Of a stretch of 64,000 nucleotides of DNA, positions 13,716-28,700 are shown piece by piece. Numbering within the stretch: the stretch's first letter is position 1; every line of letters begins with the position of its first letter. This stretch comes from Schistosoma haematobium (Eukaryota; Platyhelminthes; Trematoda; Strigeidida; Schistosomatidae), in the NCBI RefSeq assembly GCF_000699445.3, contig NC_067195.1, positions 86,562,569 to 86,626,568 on the forward strand, read 5' to 3'. The notes under the pieces are model-generated. The model saw only the letters and a program-made list of their open reading frames with translations. It was not told the DNA's origin and ran no database searches. Made by a program: the position numbers and the translations under genes.

Positions 13716-16700
13716 GTAAGTGACATTATGAATGAAAATAAACAATATAGAGTTAATAGTATTCGTCTCCGTTTTCATACCAGATCAATCCTGTTATTGT
13801 TTTTTCAACAAAATATTAATGCAATAACCCCTTTCATTCATAACAAGCAGATCTTTCTTTTTTAAATATATGTATAAACATAGTCTAATCACTAATATGT
13901 TTTATCTAGTGAATGTGCAAACTTAAGTGATTATTATGAAAAGAACGTTTATGTACTATGTGGCAAGCCCATTTGGCCACTGTATCATTTGTCTATTCAT
14001 TGTAACTCAGACTCTTAATTCACTATGTTAATTTCGGTGTGTATGATCGAATGCATGTCTGTACATTAACTCTTAAGCTATCCTTCTATTGGTTTCAATG
14101 TGCAGATAATCGATAATTTATCCACACCCGATTAACTCTCAAGAATATATATGGGTTTTAAACACACACACACACACACACTCACTCTGTTTCATCGTGT
14201 GCTTGCTCACCGTACGCTTGTGGATTTTTATTAATCATTAACAATAAATTATCTCTATAACTGGTGTTCAGGCTTCTCAATAATCTCGAGTAAATCCGTA
14301 ATTCTACTAGGAGATTAAGGCCTACCTTAAATACTCAGTTTACGGGATATTATTTATTGAGGACATTAGCCTCAACATATTGGTTAGCCGCCGTTTCAAC
14401 AACTACTACTAACCAAGCAGAATTTAAATAAGTTGAAAAAGAAGAAAAAAATTGCAAACATTTTGTATTTAAAGAAAAATAAAAATTAAGGTTGAGTAAG
14501 TGATGAATGTATGGAAAAACTGGTATCTGTGAGAATTAATCATTTAGCTGGGTTATTCTCCTATGGTATATGTATGTAAGATTCTAGTTTACAACTTACT
14601 TAATTGGTCAATAAAATTCGATCAACTCTAAAGAACTAGTTAAGCTCGGAAATCTGTTTACTAACTCAATCAGTCCTACAAGAGAGTCAGTCACGAATAT
14701 CTCATTGCTCATATCTCTGTCTGTAACCCTAGGCTGCTCGAATTTTGAGGAGATACCTAGGTACTGGTTTTCCTGTCAATTGTATCTAAAATTTCATTCT
14801 TGTTAGGTGCGTCTGGAAGAAAAGAATCCGTAGCAAATTTTCTTAAATTTGGATCACCATCCATCAATTCTCTTTTTAAAGAAATCTCATTGATACATAA
14901 TCTAATGCTTTATGTTTGGGATTGTCACTGATCATTCTTTGTTGACATATATCCATTCTAGATGGATGCCGAGATTATCGCATATAACTGTTTTATTATA
15001 TTAATTTTATTAATTATTATTAAGTGCTTTCATTGTTTGCATCTTCATTAATTACTTGGTTATCGTTTTCTTAACGAGTTAGTTTTCTACGGGATAGGGT
15101 CGCTAACCCCATGCCCAACCGTCCTCCTTTATCTGGGCTTGGGACCGGCAGTAGCCTCAGAGGGGCTCCAAGCGGAGTTATCTTCATTAATTATATGCAG
15201 AAAATGTTTTATATATTTATGGATTAATTTTTTATTGCTTTTATTCGGATACATTCACTTTTCTTCATATATTTCAATTATTTTAGGCGTACATCTGATT
15301 TGTTTAGTAAATATTTACATCGTCAACCAACCAGTACTACAGGACGTGTAGAAGTTGAAGAGAAAATTCGATTGGCTATGACAGAATTAATGGCTAAAGA
15401 AAAAGCTGTTCTAGAAGCATGGGCTGTTCGACGAAGACGTTTAGATGATTGTACTTATTTTATGAATTTAAAGGTAAACTGACTTTTTAACACATCCTGT
15501 GCTATGAATTAATCATGTTTGCTAAGATCATCATAAATTTTATTATTGTTATCACGTCTTAAATTGGAATTTTTTCTCCCTAGAATAATGTTTCGACGAG
15601 CTATTGATTATTAGCTTTTATACATTAACCTCCATATAAATATGTTGCTTGAAGTTGGATGTTTATCTCGGTGTCATTTTCAATGTTACTGTACATATTA
15701 GGTCTAAATTGCATTATCTGTCATTAGATATAGGCTTCTACTCTGCGATAAACTCATTATGCAAATCAATCATATGTGCTTATAACATACAGTTATGAAT
15801 TAGTGAATTTTATATACTTATCTTGATTTAATTCTCATAAAGCATATAGTATGTCATTGAGCATTATATCGGTAGTAATACACGAAATATTGGTAATGTT
15901 TTTGATTTTGTTATCTACTTTGTATTACTATTACTGTTACTACCAACTTGATTTCAATCAATAATTCATATATAAATTGTCAAGTTTCAGTTATATTTTG
16001 TGTTAATTTTGGATCAAATATCTTCGTTTTTTTTCAGCGTCAAATTGAAGATCTTCTCGAACGTGTACATAATGTTCAAGAGTCCATTATTAATAAATCA
16101 ACCGGCTTTTCTAATTCAATGTGTCTTTCAAATATTAATCCTTCACTTATGCAAGAAGTTTATAGAGCATGTGCAAGTTTAGAATCTATGATCGCTTCTT
16201 CCTCTCCTTTGTCTCCCGGTCATGCGACTCAAATGGAATCACTTTTACAACGTCTTCGTTTATGTGATACACAGTTGAATACTTCTTCAACTGTAAGTGG
16301 TAAAGGATTTAAGGATTCCCAAAAATCGGATCATCAATCTTCTGAGTTGAAAAAGAGTATCACTTCTCCGTCTTCCAAAGTTGATGTACAACCTGGATCT
16401 AAAACACTTGAAGTGGAACCTGATAGGTTAGTTAAGTATTTTTATTCACGAACAATATTCTTTATTAGCGGTTTATTATTTGTGTGTGTGTATGTGTGTG
16501 TAAGATTACTTTCTACTGACCGGTGATAATCCAGGATTAAAGCTACCATAGAGTTTTATTTTATTTTCGAGGAACCTAATAGATTACATTATTAGCAATA
16601 ATGCTGTTGTCCAGCTGTATAGGTGACAATTGACCTTTTTGAACCATCTTTCATTTTATTCAATTAAATCCCTACTTCACACATCTTTGCCTCGAAATCA

Positions 16701-19700
16701 GAACTTTGTAGTTTAATGAAATGCATTGTTTTTATAGCTGAATTTCTTTAAAGAATAAATAGAATTACACCAAACCAGTCAATTTAAAAAGCATATCTTA
16801 TCACACTTCTAATTGTAGACTACAGTTATCATAACCGAATTGTATGTTCCCTTCCACTTTCAATAATCAATAACTCTTTGACTTAACGTCATATTTTTGT
16901 TTGGATGTCTTTAACTTCCTTCTAACCTAATTTCATCATCAATTATGTTTCCCATTTTTTTAATATTTCGATATTCTAGTCAAATTCTAGAGTTATATAC
17001 ATATATTCTTTGTTTCCTACTGTGTTATAGAACATCTGTGTCAAGTACGAGTAGTTCTGGTACTGGTGGCAGTACGGGTACAAGTATGACAAATGAATCT
17101 TATTTAGTGTCGTCTGCAGCTGCTGCTTCTGGAACGACACAAGAACAGCGTAGATTGGCACGTCGACGTGAAAACCTTCTACGTGAATTAATTCAAACTG
17201 AACGTCTGTACATACAATCATTAGAACAATGTATAGACACTTATCGTAAAGGTTTAGTATCTCCACCTAAAATGTTAATTGCTCAAGTATGTATTATTGA
17301 ATTGAATTTGTTTTGTTATTGTTTTTAATCATTTATTTTTTCCTTGTAAAATGTTTTACTCACAAAATTCAATGATCAAGTTACATCCTACTGTTGGTTG
17401 TTATTTCAATTTCTGCAGTCGATTAATACATCTCTATCTTTCATACAATAATTATGACCCAATTCTTTTGCATAGAGGACTCTGTATATGAATCAGAATG
17501 TTATTTAAGTAATGATTGAAGTCGATCTACTGCTAGTCATTAATTGTTTGTCAATACAAATTTCTTAAAACCACTTTTAGAGATTAACAAATAAAAAGAT
17601 ATTAATCCCCAAATTATTTGACCTATTTATGAGTAGACAAGTTGTGAATCTCTAATGTAGTTGTGCCTACGAATAATAATAACAAACAAACTCCCTTATT
17701 AAGTTTTGTTTGAATAACTTTTATTAATTATTTAAAGCAGTACTAGGCTAATAACCACCCTTAATTTGTTTTGTTTTGGGAGTAGTGGAATGTAGTTTTT
17801 GGTATTTATCCGTTTGATGAAATACACCATCCATTGTGAATTCCCATATGGAAGATTATTCAATAGTCTACTGTTATTTTGTAATATAGGCGAGGTTTAG
17901 TTATACATTTTAAATCTGTACTTTGGTGTACGACTGATTTGTATAAAATATAAATTACTTACTTTACTTATTTACGCCTGTTACTCCCAATGGAGCATAG
18001 GCCGCAGACCAGCATTCTCCAACCCACTCTGTCCTGGGCCTTCTTTTCTAGCTCCATCCAATTCTTGTTCATTTTTCTCATGTCTGTCTCCATTTCTCGG
18101 CGTAATTTGTTCTTTGGTCTTCCTCTCCTCCTTTGACCTTAAGGATTCCATGTGAGGGCTTGTCTTGTGACGCAGTTGGGTGCTTTCCTCAATGTGTGTC
18201 CTATCCACTTCCAGCGATTCTTCCTGATTTCTTCCTCCACTGGGATCTGGTTTGTTCTCTCCCACAGTAGGTTGTTACTAATAGTGTTTGTCCAACGGAT
18301 CCGAAATATTTTGCGTAGACAACTGTTAATAAACACCTGTATTTTCTGGATGATGGCTTTCGTTGTTCTCCAGGTTTCTGCCCCATACAGTAGAACTGTC
18401 TTGACATTTGTATTGAAAATTCTGACCTTGGTGTTGGTTGACAGAGGGTTGTTTTGAGTTGCAGATGTCATTCGGTTGTAAATATTCTGCTCTTGCTTTG
18501 CCGATCCGCGCTTTCACATCTGCATCAGATCCACCCTGTTCATCAATGATGCTGCCCAGATATGTAAAGGTTTTTACATCTTCCAAATCTTCTCCGTCAA
18601 TTTTGATTGGATTGGTGCATTCTGTGTTGTATCTGAGAATCTTGCTTTTTCCTTTGTGTATTTTGAGACTTACTGCTGCTGAGGCTGCTGCTATACAAAC
18701 AGCAGTGACATCTATCAGTGATTTAAACCACAGGGTTACGTTTTTCTCAAAAGAATATTCACTAATATTCTTAAATCTTTCATTCTCTACTTTCATCATT
18801 CTTTTTTCATACCTATTTTAGGTCCCATCTGGGCTTATTGGTCAAGTGGATACTGTATTTGGTAATATACCTCTTATATATGAATTTCATAAACAAACAT
18901 TTGAACCGGAACTAGCTAAATATACTGAAAGTGGAGATTTCTTACCGGAAGATGTTGGACATTGTTTTGTTGTGCACAGTGATCGACTAGCTGAATTATA
19001 TGTTGAGTATTGTGTAAATAATGCTGAATCTACTAGGTTAATTATTGAGCATGGACAAAGTTATTTTCAATCTTTACAAGTGAGTGGTAGTTCACGAGTT
19101 TTTTTTTATTACTTAGTTGTATTTACTATTTCCATGAAACTTACCTCTCCAAATAGAAGTTAATCACTTTACGAGTTTTATGTTCCAGTAGTGGTGCTTA
19201 AGTAAATCACAGATGTAATCACAATTGATTGATCACTGGGTGGTGATCAATCTCATGTTTGTCTAGTCCTTATTAGTGCAGATCGAATGCTATCGATCAT
19301 GTTGCAATGTGGCCACCAGTCTAGGTGACTCGACACTGCGGGCACTATGTATTGAGATTAGATGGTGGTTGGAGTAGTTTGATCTCTAAGTGATTTATAT
19401 ATTCAACGGAATTCTGTGTATTATCTTATCAAGGTCTCTAAAATTGAATTGTTACACAATTAATTAATTTCAATAGTTGAGATCATGAGTCGATTGAAGC
19501 TAGACTACCATGGAAAACCTGGAAGCACTGGACGAATCTTTCATCCTATTGTGTGACTCCTCAGCAGTCCTCATCTACGATCTTATTTTATGTGTCAATG
19601 GGTATATTCCGCTTAATTAATGAAGTGTAGACTCGATGTTTTTCTAAAGAATCAAACTATTTGATCTATGTAAAAATGCATTTAACTTTTTCAGTGATAG

Positions 19701-22700
19701 TTTCGAATTAAACTACAATTTTGTGTCAATTCAACCATCAATGTTATGCTATGAAATTCGACAAGTAAAATTTTTTAAGTTGTTAGTTCATTATCGTTTT
19801 GTGTTTACACGTTTAGTTGATGTTTTGACCCAGTGGTTAGGCTTCAATCGAGGTTTGTTTACTGAAGCACTTGTTGTCCTCATATAAAAAAAGGAAGTTA
19901 GGAGAAGTCATCTTTAAAAATAACACATTTCACCTTGCCCTTTAAATTTCTAGCACAAACTGCAAGGTCTGAAAAACACAGTGCTAATACATTTCAAGCT
20001 GATCACTAAATGTTTCTGTGACTAGCCTCAAGTTTTCAGAAATAAACCACCTATCATAGTTACTGCCATAAATGATTGGTTAATGCATATCATCAAGGAG
20101 TACTCGTGTTTTTTTTGGGCATACGAATCTATTAATTGTAGTTCCGTCAACAATCATGAAAGTATTTCTGAATTCTCTTTCTGTCAATAATCTTTTAAAT
20201 CGTAATGTAACTTATTCATCAATTATAAATCTCTGTATTCTGCTATCAACTGTTTTATTTTTGTAAGGTTTGGCGATACTACCAACTAGCTAACTGTCTA
20301 AAGCAATGTAGTTGAAGCCACGGTTGTAACCTATACCTCCACATTAAAAACCAACTACCACTCCCTCCTGCGGAAATACATCGCAACATATATTGTTATT
20401 ATTATGTCAAAGTAAACAATTTAATTTAGTTATCAGTTTGTATCATGTTGACTTATAAGTGTTTCTGTTTCATAATCATTTGCAGAATTCTAAATTATTC
20501 TAATACAAAAAAGTGCCAACACCTTAATTTTATTTACTTATTTTCCTACTTTTCTTTCCAATAGCTATATTTCAATCTTGTTGAACCTTTACAATCCTAT
20601 CTTATTAAACCGGTTCAACGTGTTACTAAATATCAATTGTTGTTGCGTGAATTACGCGATTGTTGTGATCCAGCTGGAATTGGTGAAATTAGTGAAGGAC
20701 TAGAAGCTATGCTTAATGTACCGAAACGTGCTAATGATGCATTGCATTTAAGTATGCTCCAGGTAGATCTGATACAATTTTATCAAAATAAAATAAAAAA
20801 TTTTTTCGGTTAATAAAAAATATCAGTATAAGGAAAGAAGCACAAAACATATTTCTTTATCGACCTTCTTTTTTTCGTTCAATGAATGTTTGATTTCATA
20901 TTGGGATTCAATTATGTAACATGCCAACACTCATCTATTGATTACGGACAATTAATTGTGTAGATATGTTAATTGAAGTGATCTCTTCGGTCTAAGTTTT
21001 CATAGCACATCAATGTTCCAAGATTAAATTATCATGAATAATAACAAATCTGTGGTAGTGTCAGTAATTGTGAAAATATATTAGATGTAAATAAAATGAT
21101 TTGAGAAAAAAGATGAATAGTACACATTACTCTTAAAACAATATTTTTATACATTTCTTCTGCTTGATCTTTTCCTCTTTTTCAGAATCTTCCAGAAGAT
21201 GTTCCTCTTTCATCTTTAGGTGATGTAATTTTACAAGATCAATTCACTATTTGGGAACCGAAACAATTGATTAAGAAAAGTCGTGAACGACGAGTGTTTC
21301 TTTTTGATCATTGTTTAATATTAGCCAAAGAAGCGACTAATCAACCAGGTGAACATAAATCCAAGTAAGTGATGTGATATGCTGTACACAAATATTTTCT
21401 TTCGGGGTTTTCCTTAAAACAATGCTTGTTCAGTTTGTTATATATATGATCTCCAAAATGTACTTCTTCTTGATTTTCGTGTGAGTTTGTAGAGATTATT
21501 AAATTTTATGGTTTACATCACGGATTGATTTTAGTTAGACAACTATCGACGACCAGGAGAGCTGTTTGTTCATACTATGGAACTCTTCAGCAGTGCACAT
21601 CCACGACCTCACAAAGAATTTAATCCTGGAACTTCAGATCTCTTGACGAACTCCTAACGTTTTGACCACAGTTGGCAACTGATGATTTATATTTTATCGA
21701 TATACATATTTTTTATGATACATTGTCAAACCATTTTGTGTGAATATGTCGATTGGATCAACATGTTTGGTTCAAACCTTTTTTGTCCACTAGATTTTAT
21801 TGATAATTATCCGCCAATCTATACAAATGATAATTTTTCTGATTTACAATTACTTTTTGAGGAGATTTTTTATTTTCTAGCTGGAAGCTGTGATTCCTGG
21901 AGTTCAGTTATGTCAGGCATAAGACAGGTGTCATCACTGGAAATGAGTGGTAATCGCTCAATATCGCTAATTTAAAATTAAAAACAATCGTTAACCCATT
22001 TAGTGTTATAAAAGCTAAATGTTTTTCCAAGTCCTAAAGGTTCTTGGGTTAGATTCACTAGTAGGGTTGTGGGTACTCACCAATTAATCCCACACTGGAA
22101 CGAAACAATTGTATAGTGCTTGTTCATTTTCAACAATTATCTAGCTAGTATCAACTCATAATGTAAACTAAGAATCGAACAATTTCCGTATAACTCAGAT
22201 GATCTATAAAGTTTATCTTTTTAATATTCAAACTCACCAGTTTTGTTCATTTGTATATATGTATGTATGTTTTTTCCAAAAGGTATATTTATAAATCACG
22301 GCTATTATTAGCTGATTGTAATATTACTGAACACATTGAAGGGGATCAATGTAAATTTGCTCTATGGACTGGTCGTATTCCACCGATTCATGAATATCGT
22401 ATGGTATTAAAAGCTGGTACACTTGAATTGAAACAAGTAAGTATGTTTGTTTTAGAAACGAACTCATTCAATATATCAGTAGTAGGTGTAATAAATTCTC
22501 CTTTTTGAATAATTATTTAATTTTTCTAAATATTTGAATTACGTGACGACAACTGCTACAATCCATGCAATCTGGTATTTGAAGACGCATAACATTTATT
22601 GTGTGCAGGTTTATGTTGTCCTACTTTGAAAAAAATACAAAATGAACTATTGGCTATGCTGACTATTTCATTCATTTTCGGAAATCAAATAATGAGAGCG

Positions 22701-25700
22701 GTCAATACTTGCTAGATAAAATTTCAGTACACATACAAAATGACTTTTTGATATATATTAAATCATATAACTTGTTGTAATATAGGCTTTAATTACATAC
22801 AAGTATATTAGTTCTGCAATATTCCACTTAAGTACTAACCATCTAGGAGAAAAAGGAGGCTTTTTTTTTAAAGATTACAATTATTTATTCTTAGGTAGAC
22901 TCAAAGCATTAACTGCATATGTCCTAATGTATTAAGCATACAATGCTTCGTTAAGGTAATAGAACATTGACAGATGAAAGTCATTGGAATGTGTGTAGCA
23001 TATACTCCTTTGTATAAATTATCGGTTCAGTGATCTAGTTTTCAAGGGAATACTTTTAAAGAGGTTTAAAAATGATCAAGTCTATGTAATTATCAACAAT
23101 TGCTCTGAACCATATCGAAAGTGAAGACATGCGAGCTGTGATCGAAGAGCTTATCTTAATTTATGCGTTTTTGTTAAATGTTTTTGGTGAATATAAGATT
23201 CTTTACATCAGAGACATTTTTAACTACTTTTTTTGTCTTAAATATTTTCTTCTTTTAAGAATTGGGTTCGCGCTTTACGTGAAGTGATGCGTGAACGTGT
23301 ATTCAGTGTACAAAGTTTATATCAACATCAAAATCCAAATGCGAATTCAACAAATTTATTCGATGATTCTACTGAAACTTTGGATACTTTCTATATCCTT
23401 GAAAATTATCAGGTGAATTTTTTTTCTCCATTCAAATAAATATTTATTTTATCCAGTATTATAAAATCATATGTAGAAATGTCCACTAGTATTGAAATTC
23501 AATATTTTCTTATTTGGATCAAGTGTCAACAGATCAGTTGTTAAAAAAAAGAAGGAAAGTAGGATAATCAGTCAGCTACAGGGTAGGACCAGGCACATAT
23601 GTGCCATACCTCATTAGCACAACAACATGAACACCGAATTCATATAAGTAATATATAAAAGAATGATTACATATAAGGACATAGTACAGGAAGAAAGAAT
23701 TAATTCGTAGAAAGAAAGATATAAAGCGATATTAATCTTATAGTTTAAAGGAAGACAGAGAATGTATACACCGAAGCCATTGTGATCGATTCTGAGCCAT
23801 GTCATCCAGAGTTTCCAACCATTGGTTACGATAGTCACGCTGACCCTAACCAAGTAGTCTGCATCTACGAACATGTCTCAGACTAGAAGTTAGTGTCATC
23901 AAGCACTAATGCCACCTTTTGGTTTGAATGAAGTAGGATAGATTAGATACAGTAGTATTCTGTTGTTCGACGGTTTTGGCTTGTTGTTTGAATTACTAAT
24001 TTTATTGATAATTAACTTCTTCGTAAGTCTGAATAATAACACTAACGTGACATTCTGTCTTTTTAACCTGTGATCTCAATTCCGTTTCTTATATAATTTA
24101 TTTACGGGTTTCATCTTTGGTTCTAACTACCTTTGATAAGTTTCAGTTTCCTGTTGATTAATTCATTCATTCCTCCATTCTTTCGATAAACTGCTCTAAG
24201 TTTTGTTAGAACGGTAGGAAGTGATGAATTAATATCTTATATTTTGAAATTCATGTGTTTCGATGTCGGAACAACTTTAATGCTAAGTAAAGAATCGAAA
24301 TATTCTCTAGTCTCTATGTGTGTAAGAAAGACATATTTTTAATGATTTAAGGGTGTGTAGACTATAGTTGAAACATTTTTTAGTGTTTCTACATGGATTG
24401 GATTAGGTTTCATCTTATCAACTATCGAACTTTGTGAATGAAAGTAGTTTGGTAAAGACCTTTAGCTAGGCCAAATTTATTCGTTATACGTAACGTTCAA
24501 ACTAGTGTCGATCACTAACGTTTTCGTTGAAAACTTAATTTGTGTGATCGTAACTCTCTTTTTTTTTTACTGATACTGTTATTACCCCTTCTATCCTGGT
24601 ACTTGGCCTGACAACTTCATCTAATGAGGTTTGGCAACTTGAGCTGATGTACCTACGAACAGGTGACTGATTGACTGACCGACACTTATAATTTGATCAA
24701 TAGCTTGACAATTTTTGATGCACTTTAATTTTAACTGGTTAGATGAGGCTGGGAAGCCTGTCATTTTTATATGTGTTTCACGTAGCCATCAACACATTAG
24801 TGATAACATTTACTGATGACTGCAGATATGCACTTTAAATTCGTTTTCAAACTTCATTTGTTGAAACGCTTCTGTTATACAACTGTCATACTGTTATCTT
24901 TGAGATTAGTCGTGAAATTTTCTTAGTTTATGTTTTTTAAGATGTAATCAACGATGTATTGTATGATTCTTATTTCTAGGCTGAAAAGGATAATGAAATT
25001 TCTGTGTCAGCACACCAAATTGTCCAATTATTGCACCGATGTGATGAACCAATTCTACCTTCTTCTGAAAATAACGATAACGATAGTAGTAATTGTAGTA
25101 TTGTAAAATATGATCCAAACGGCACTGGAGATTGGGCTTTCATTCGTATCATTGTGCGTAATACAACTACATCAACTAATTCGCCAACTAGAGAAGGTTT
25201 TATTCCATCACGTCTTATTGGAGCACCTTGTAGTCGTAAATCTTCTACATCAGGTTCACGACAGTCATCAAGTGTACGACGTGGAGGTACATCTGTTCGA
25301 AAATGGTTACCTTCCGGAGTCGGTACTGGTCGTCGTAGTACGGGTGCCTCAGCTAACAATACTGGTGTAACTCCTGGTAAACGTGGATCGAAAGTGGATA
25401 TTAGTCAATCTCAGGTATGTATACTAAAATGATATTAGATGAATTGGAAATATCCTGTTCATCATTTACCGTTCAATAATCAAAATGTATCGCACTTTCT
25501 TTCTTTAATTCAATCTTATCATGAGAATGGAAATTTATTTAAACCTTTTCGATATTAACAATAAGTCTATTCATTAATATCTACACTATTTCGGATATGT
25601 TGGACAAAACACTTTACATCTTGATTGATAGAATTTGGCTACCATCATGTACGTGATAAAATTAATCGATCATTATTCAAGGCGTATAATCCTCCTCATT

Positions 25701-28700
25701 ATTAATATTAAAACCCTCTTTGTATAATTAGATTCCAATATTAGCTTAAATCAAGCTCAATTGACAAATATACACTTTTACATATGATGAAATCAGGAAC
25801 TGTCAAATCAATTGAGTTAGCAAAAACAATTTGGCGAACAACACTAACTCAGTGTAATTAAATAAATAATTAATCGTATCAATTTAATTATATACATAAA
25901 AGAAAGAAATTGTGCAATAACATCATAGCTACTTACGAGTAGTATTATGAATAGAAGATTCACAGTTCTCATAGTTTTTTTATATTTATTAAACATGATT
26001 TTTTTCTCATGCTAATCAGAATCACATCTCACTATCTATACTTTCTTCACAATATCATTTTCAGGTACTTAACACACCTTATCCCGTTCCCACATCAACC
26101 GCTAATGATCAAACTAATAATGAACAACAGCCAAAACCACTTGAACTAGGTGGTTTACTACTGGACAATGTATCTGAAGAAAGTGTCGATGTAGAGTTAC
26201 CACCGCCAATGAATGAAATACAACCTCCACTTCGACCAAATGTACCTGAATTACTAGATACAAAAACTATGAAGGAGGTTGAGAATAGTGAAACTGATTG
26301 TGCCGGCGATAATTTCCTGTTGGATGATGTTGCTATAACTAGCAATCATTGTCGATCGGATCTGGCGCAAATCAGTAACAACAGCTTTAATAACAATTCT
26401 GAAAATGAACACGAAAAAGTAAGAACATTAATGGTGATTATTGTTGTTGCTTTGAATACTTGTTTTAAAGAGACACTGAATCGTTCTGAGTTTCCTTCAC
26501 TCACAACTATTTACTCTCTCTCTTTTTTTTTTTTATTATTTATATATATATACTGTGCAACGTTACTATTGTAAATTGACTGACAAGGGTGTTTGCATGT
26601 ACATATGTATGTATGTTTGTTAGAATCGAATGAAGTTGTCTACATAGTATTGTCATTACTCGATATCTCATCCTCAAGTGGTCGTTTCACAGTAGAAATG
26701 TTTTCGGCTTTCCAGTGTTTTGTAGTTTACAATGCACCGCATATAACTATGGATTTTCGAGACGTTTAGACTGTTGAGTAGATTATTTTCTATAGCAATT
26801 TAAAATTATTTTTAATTTATAAAGTTTGAATTTGATGTACAGTGTTTTCTTATCATTCACGTATTAACTGTTATGTGTTTACTTGATGAAGGTTCAACTC
26901 TAAATAATATAGAATATAGCACTTGTGTGTCTGTCTAAGTTGCCGTGTCACATCCACGTCGTAGTAGTATAAGCGATAGTGGAACAGATTTGGCATAGAG
27001 GCTCACAATCTAGGGGAAAATAGAACATGGATAGTTCTATTTTATCGAGACTATTTTTACATCATATCATTTAACTCCGCTAATTAGGATAATCACATGG
27101 ATCCCAACGCAGTTATTCTATCTACGAACACAGCTCAAATCAACAATAAATACCTTCTTGAACTAATGTCACATTTCGTTTAGATCTAATCCTACTCCAG
27201 CCAACATTGTACATCGACAGTGATGGATAATTATCACAATCTTGATGTTAATTGTCACCATTCATTTATTATTGAATCAATATTGATTTAATCAATAGTT
27301 AAATCTTAATAACATTAAATCGATTAATTGTTAAAAGATAAGAAAGAGAATTACTATATGTTATTCCATTCTTGCTGATACGATCACATACAGATTATTC
27401 AAATGATAATATTTAACTCGGTTCTAAAACTGCATGTTTCTAGTTCTAGAAAAGTACTTCCCATTCATTCCTAATGAAAAAGAGGAATGAATCAATATAA
27501 CAACCACCATAACCAAATATCAATGAAAACAATGTTGATGTATTTTAAGAAAAACATGAATATTCAGTGTTATCAGAAAAAAACTGCAATAAAATATAAG
27601 TAGTATCAAATAAACTTTGGTGATGGTAATATAATAATAATAATATAACGAGACTTATCCTCTGGAAAAATTATTGTTTGATGAATTTATGTACTGTAAA
27701 TGATATTTCCATTTCTTCATACTTCAGCTCATTAAAACTGTGCATCGTTTGGCGACTACAGTTGCTGAAGTAGCTGGTGATGGTCAAACACAATTAGGTG
27801 ATGTTCCACAATTAACTGGTTTACCTGGTGGTGCAAATTTATCTGGTATAGGGAATTTACGTTTACATGGTGGACTTAATGTTGCTACTAAACTTGTTGC
27901 CGGTCCATCAAAGTCCTCTATACCAATGATTCATTCCACTGCTGGTTCACCAGATTTATCAACTAATAGTACTAGTAGTACTACTAGTAGTTCACATTTT
28001 CTCGGTCAAGATGAAGAACTTTTATTGGATATACTTGAAGAGGGCGTGGAATTACACTTTGTCACTAGGCATCTATTCTTATATGATCATGCTTTGATTA
28101 TCGCCGATGCAGCTATGGAATTAACCACCACCACTACGCTACCTGAAAATAGTAGTAGCTTGAATGGAAATAAATCACTGAATGATAATAATGATCAATA
28201 TAAACCTAAATTACAGTGTCGATTTCGACATGCATTACCTATTAGTCAGATATCAGTTTTGGTAAGTAAGCAAAGAAATATATATTTAGTTCTCTGATTA
28301 TCTTTTATAAAGTTTAATTGTTTTCATGTAATTATTATCATCATACAGTTAATATTTGTTTTGTAATGTACGGCACAAAAGTAAGTGTATACGTAGTTGT
28401 CATGCTGCGTTGGGATACTTGTTGTTTGAAGGTTCTTCATAATTTGTGATGGAAAGTGAACTTTTCAAGCATATGATTAATTGTATATGAAGGGCACTGT
28501 CTGGTTGAACTACAATTCACCAACACCAGGTATACACTTTTTCACCTATTGTCAAATTACACTGGGCTACTTTCCTGGATGCTATGGTTAGCCAAATATC
28601 ATACCATTTTCTACTGCTAATTCTAGAGTGATGACGACGAAACGACCATTTCTGGCGTTCATAATCAATGTTTACTGTCTAATGATTATTTTTGCCTGAA

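Noticed and set aside
18152..18457. Plus-strand frames of about 100 codons opposite the intronic LINE, and similar ones near 45357, 52444 and 55052
   Set aside because: They are antisense shadows of the LINE coding region.
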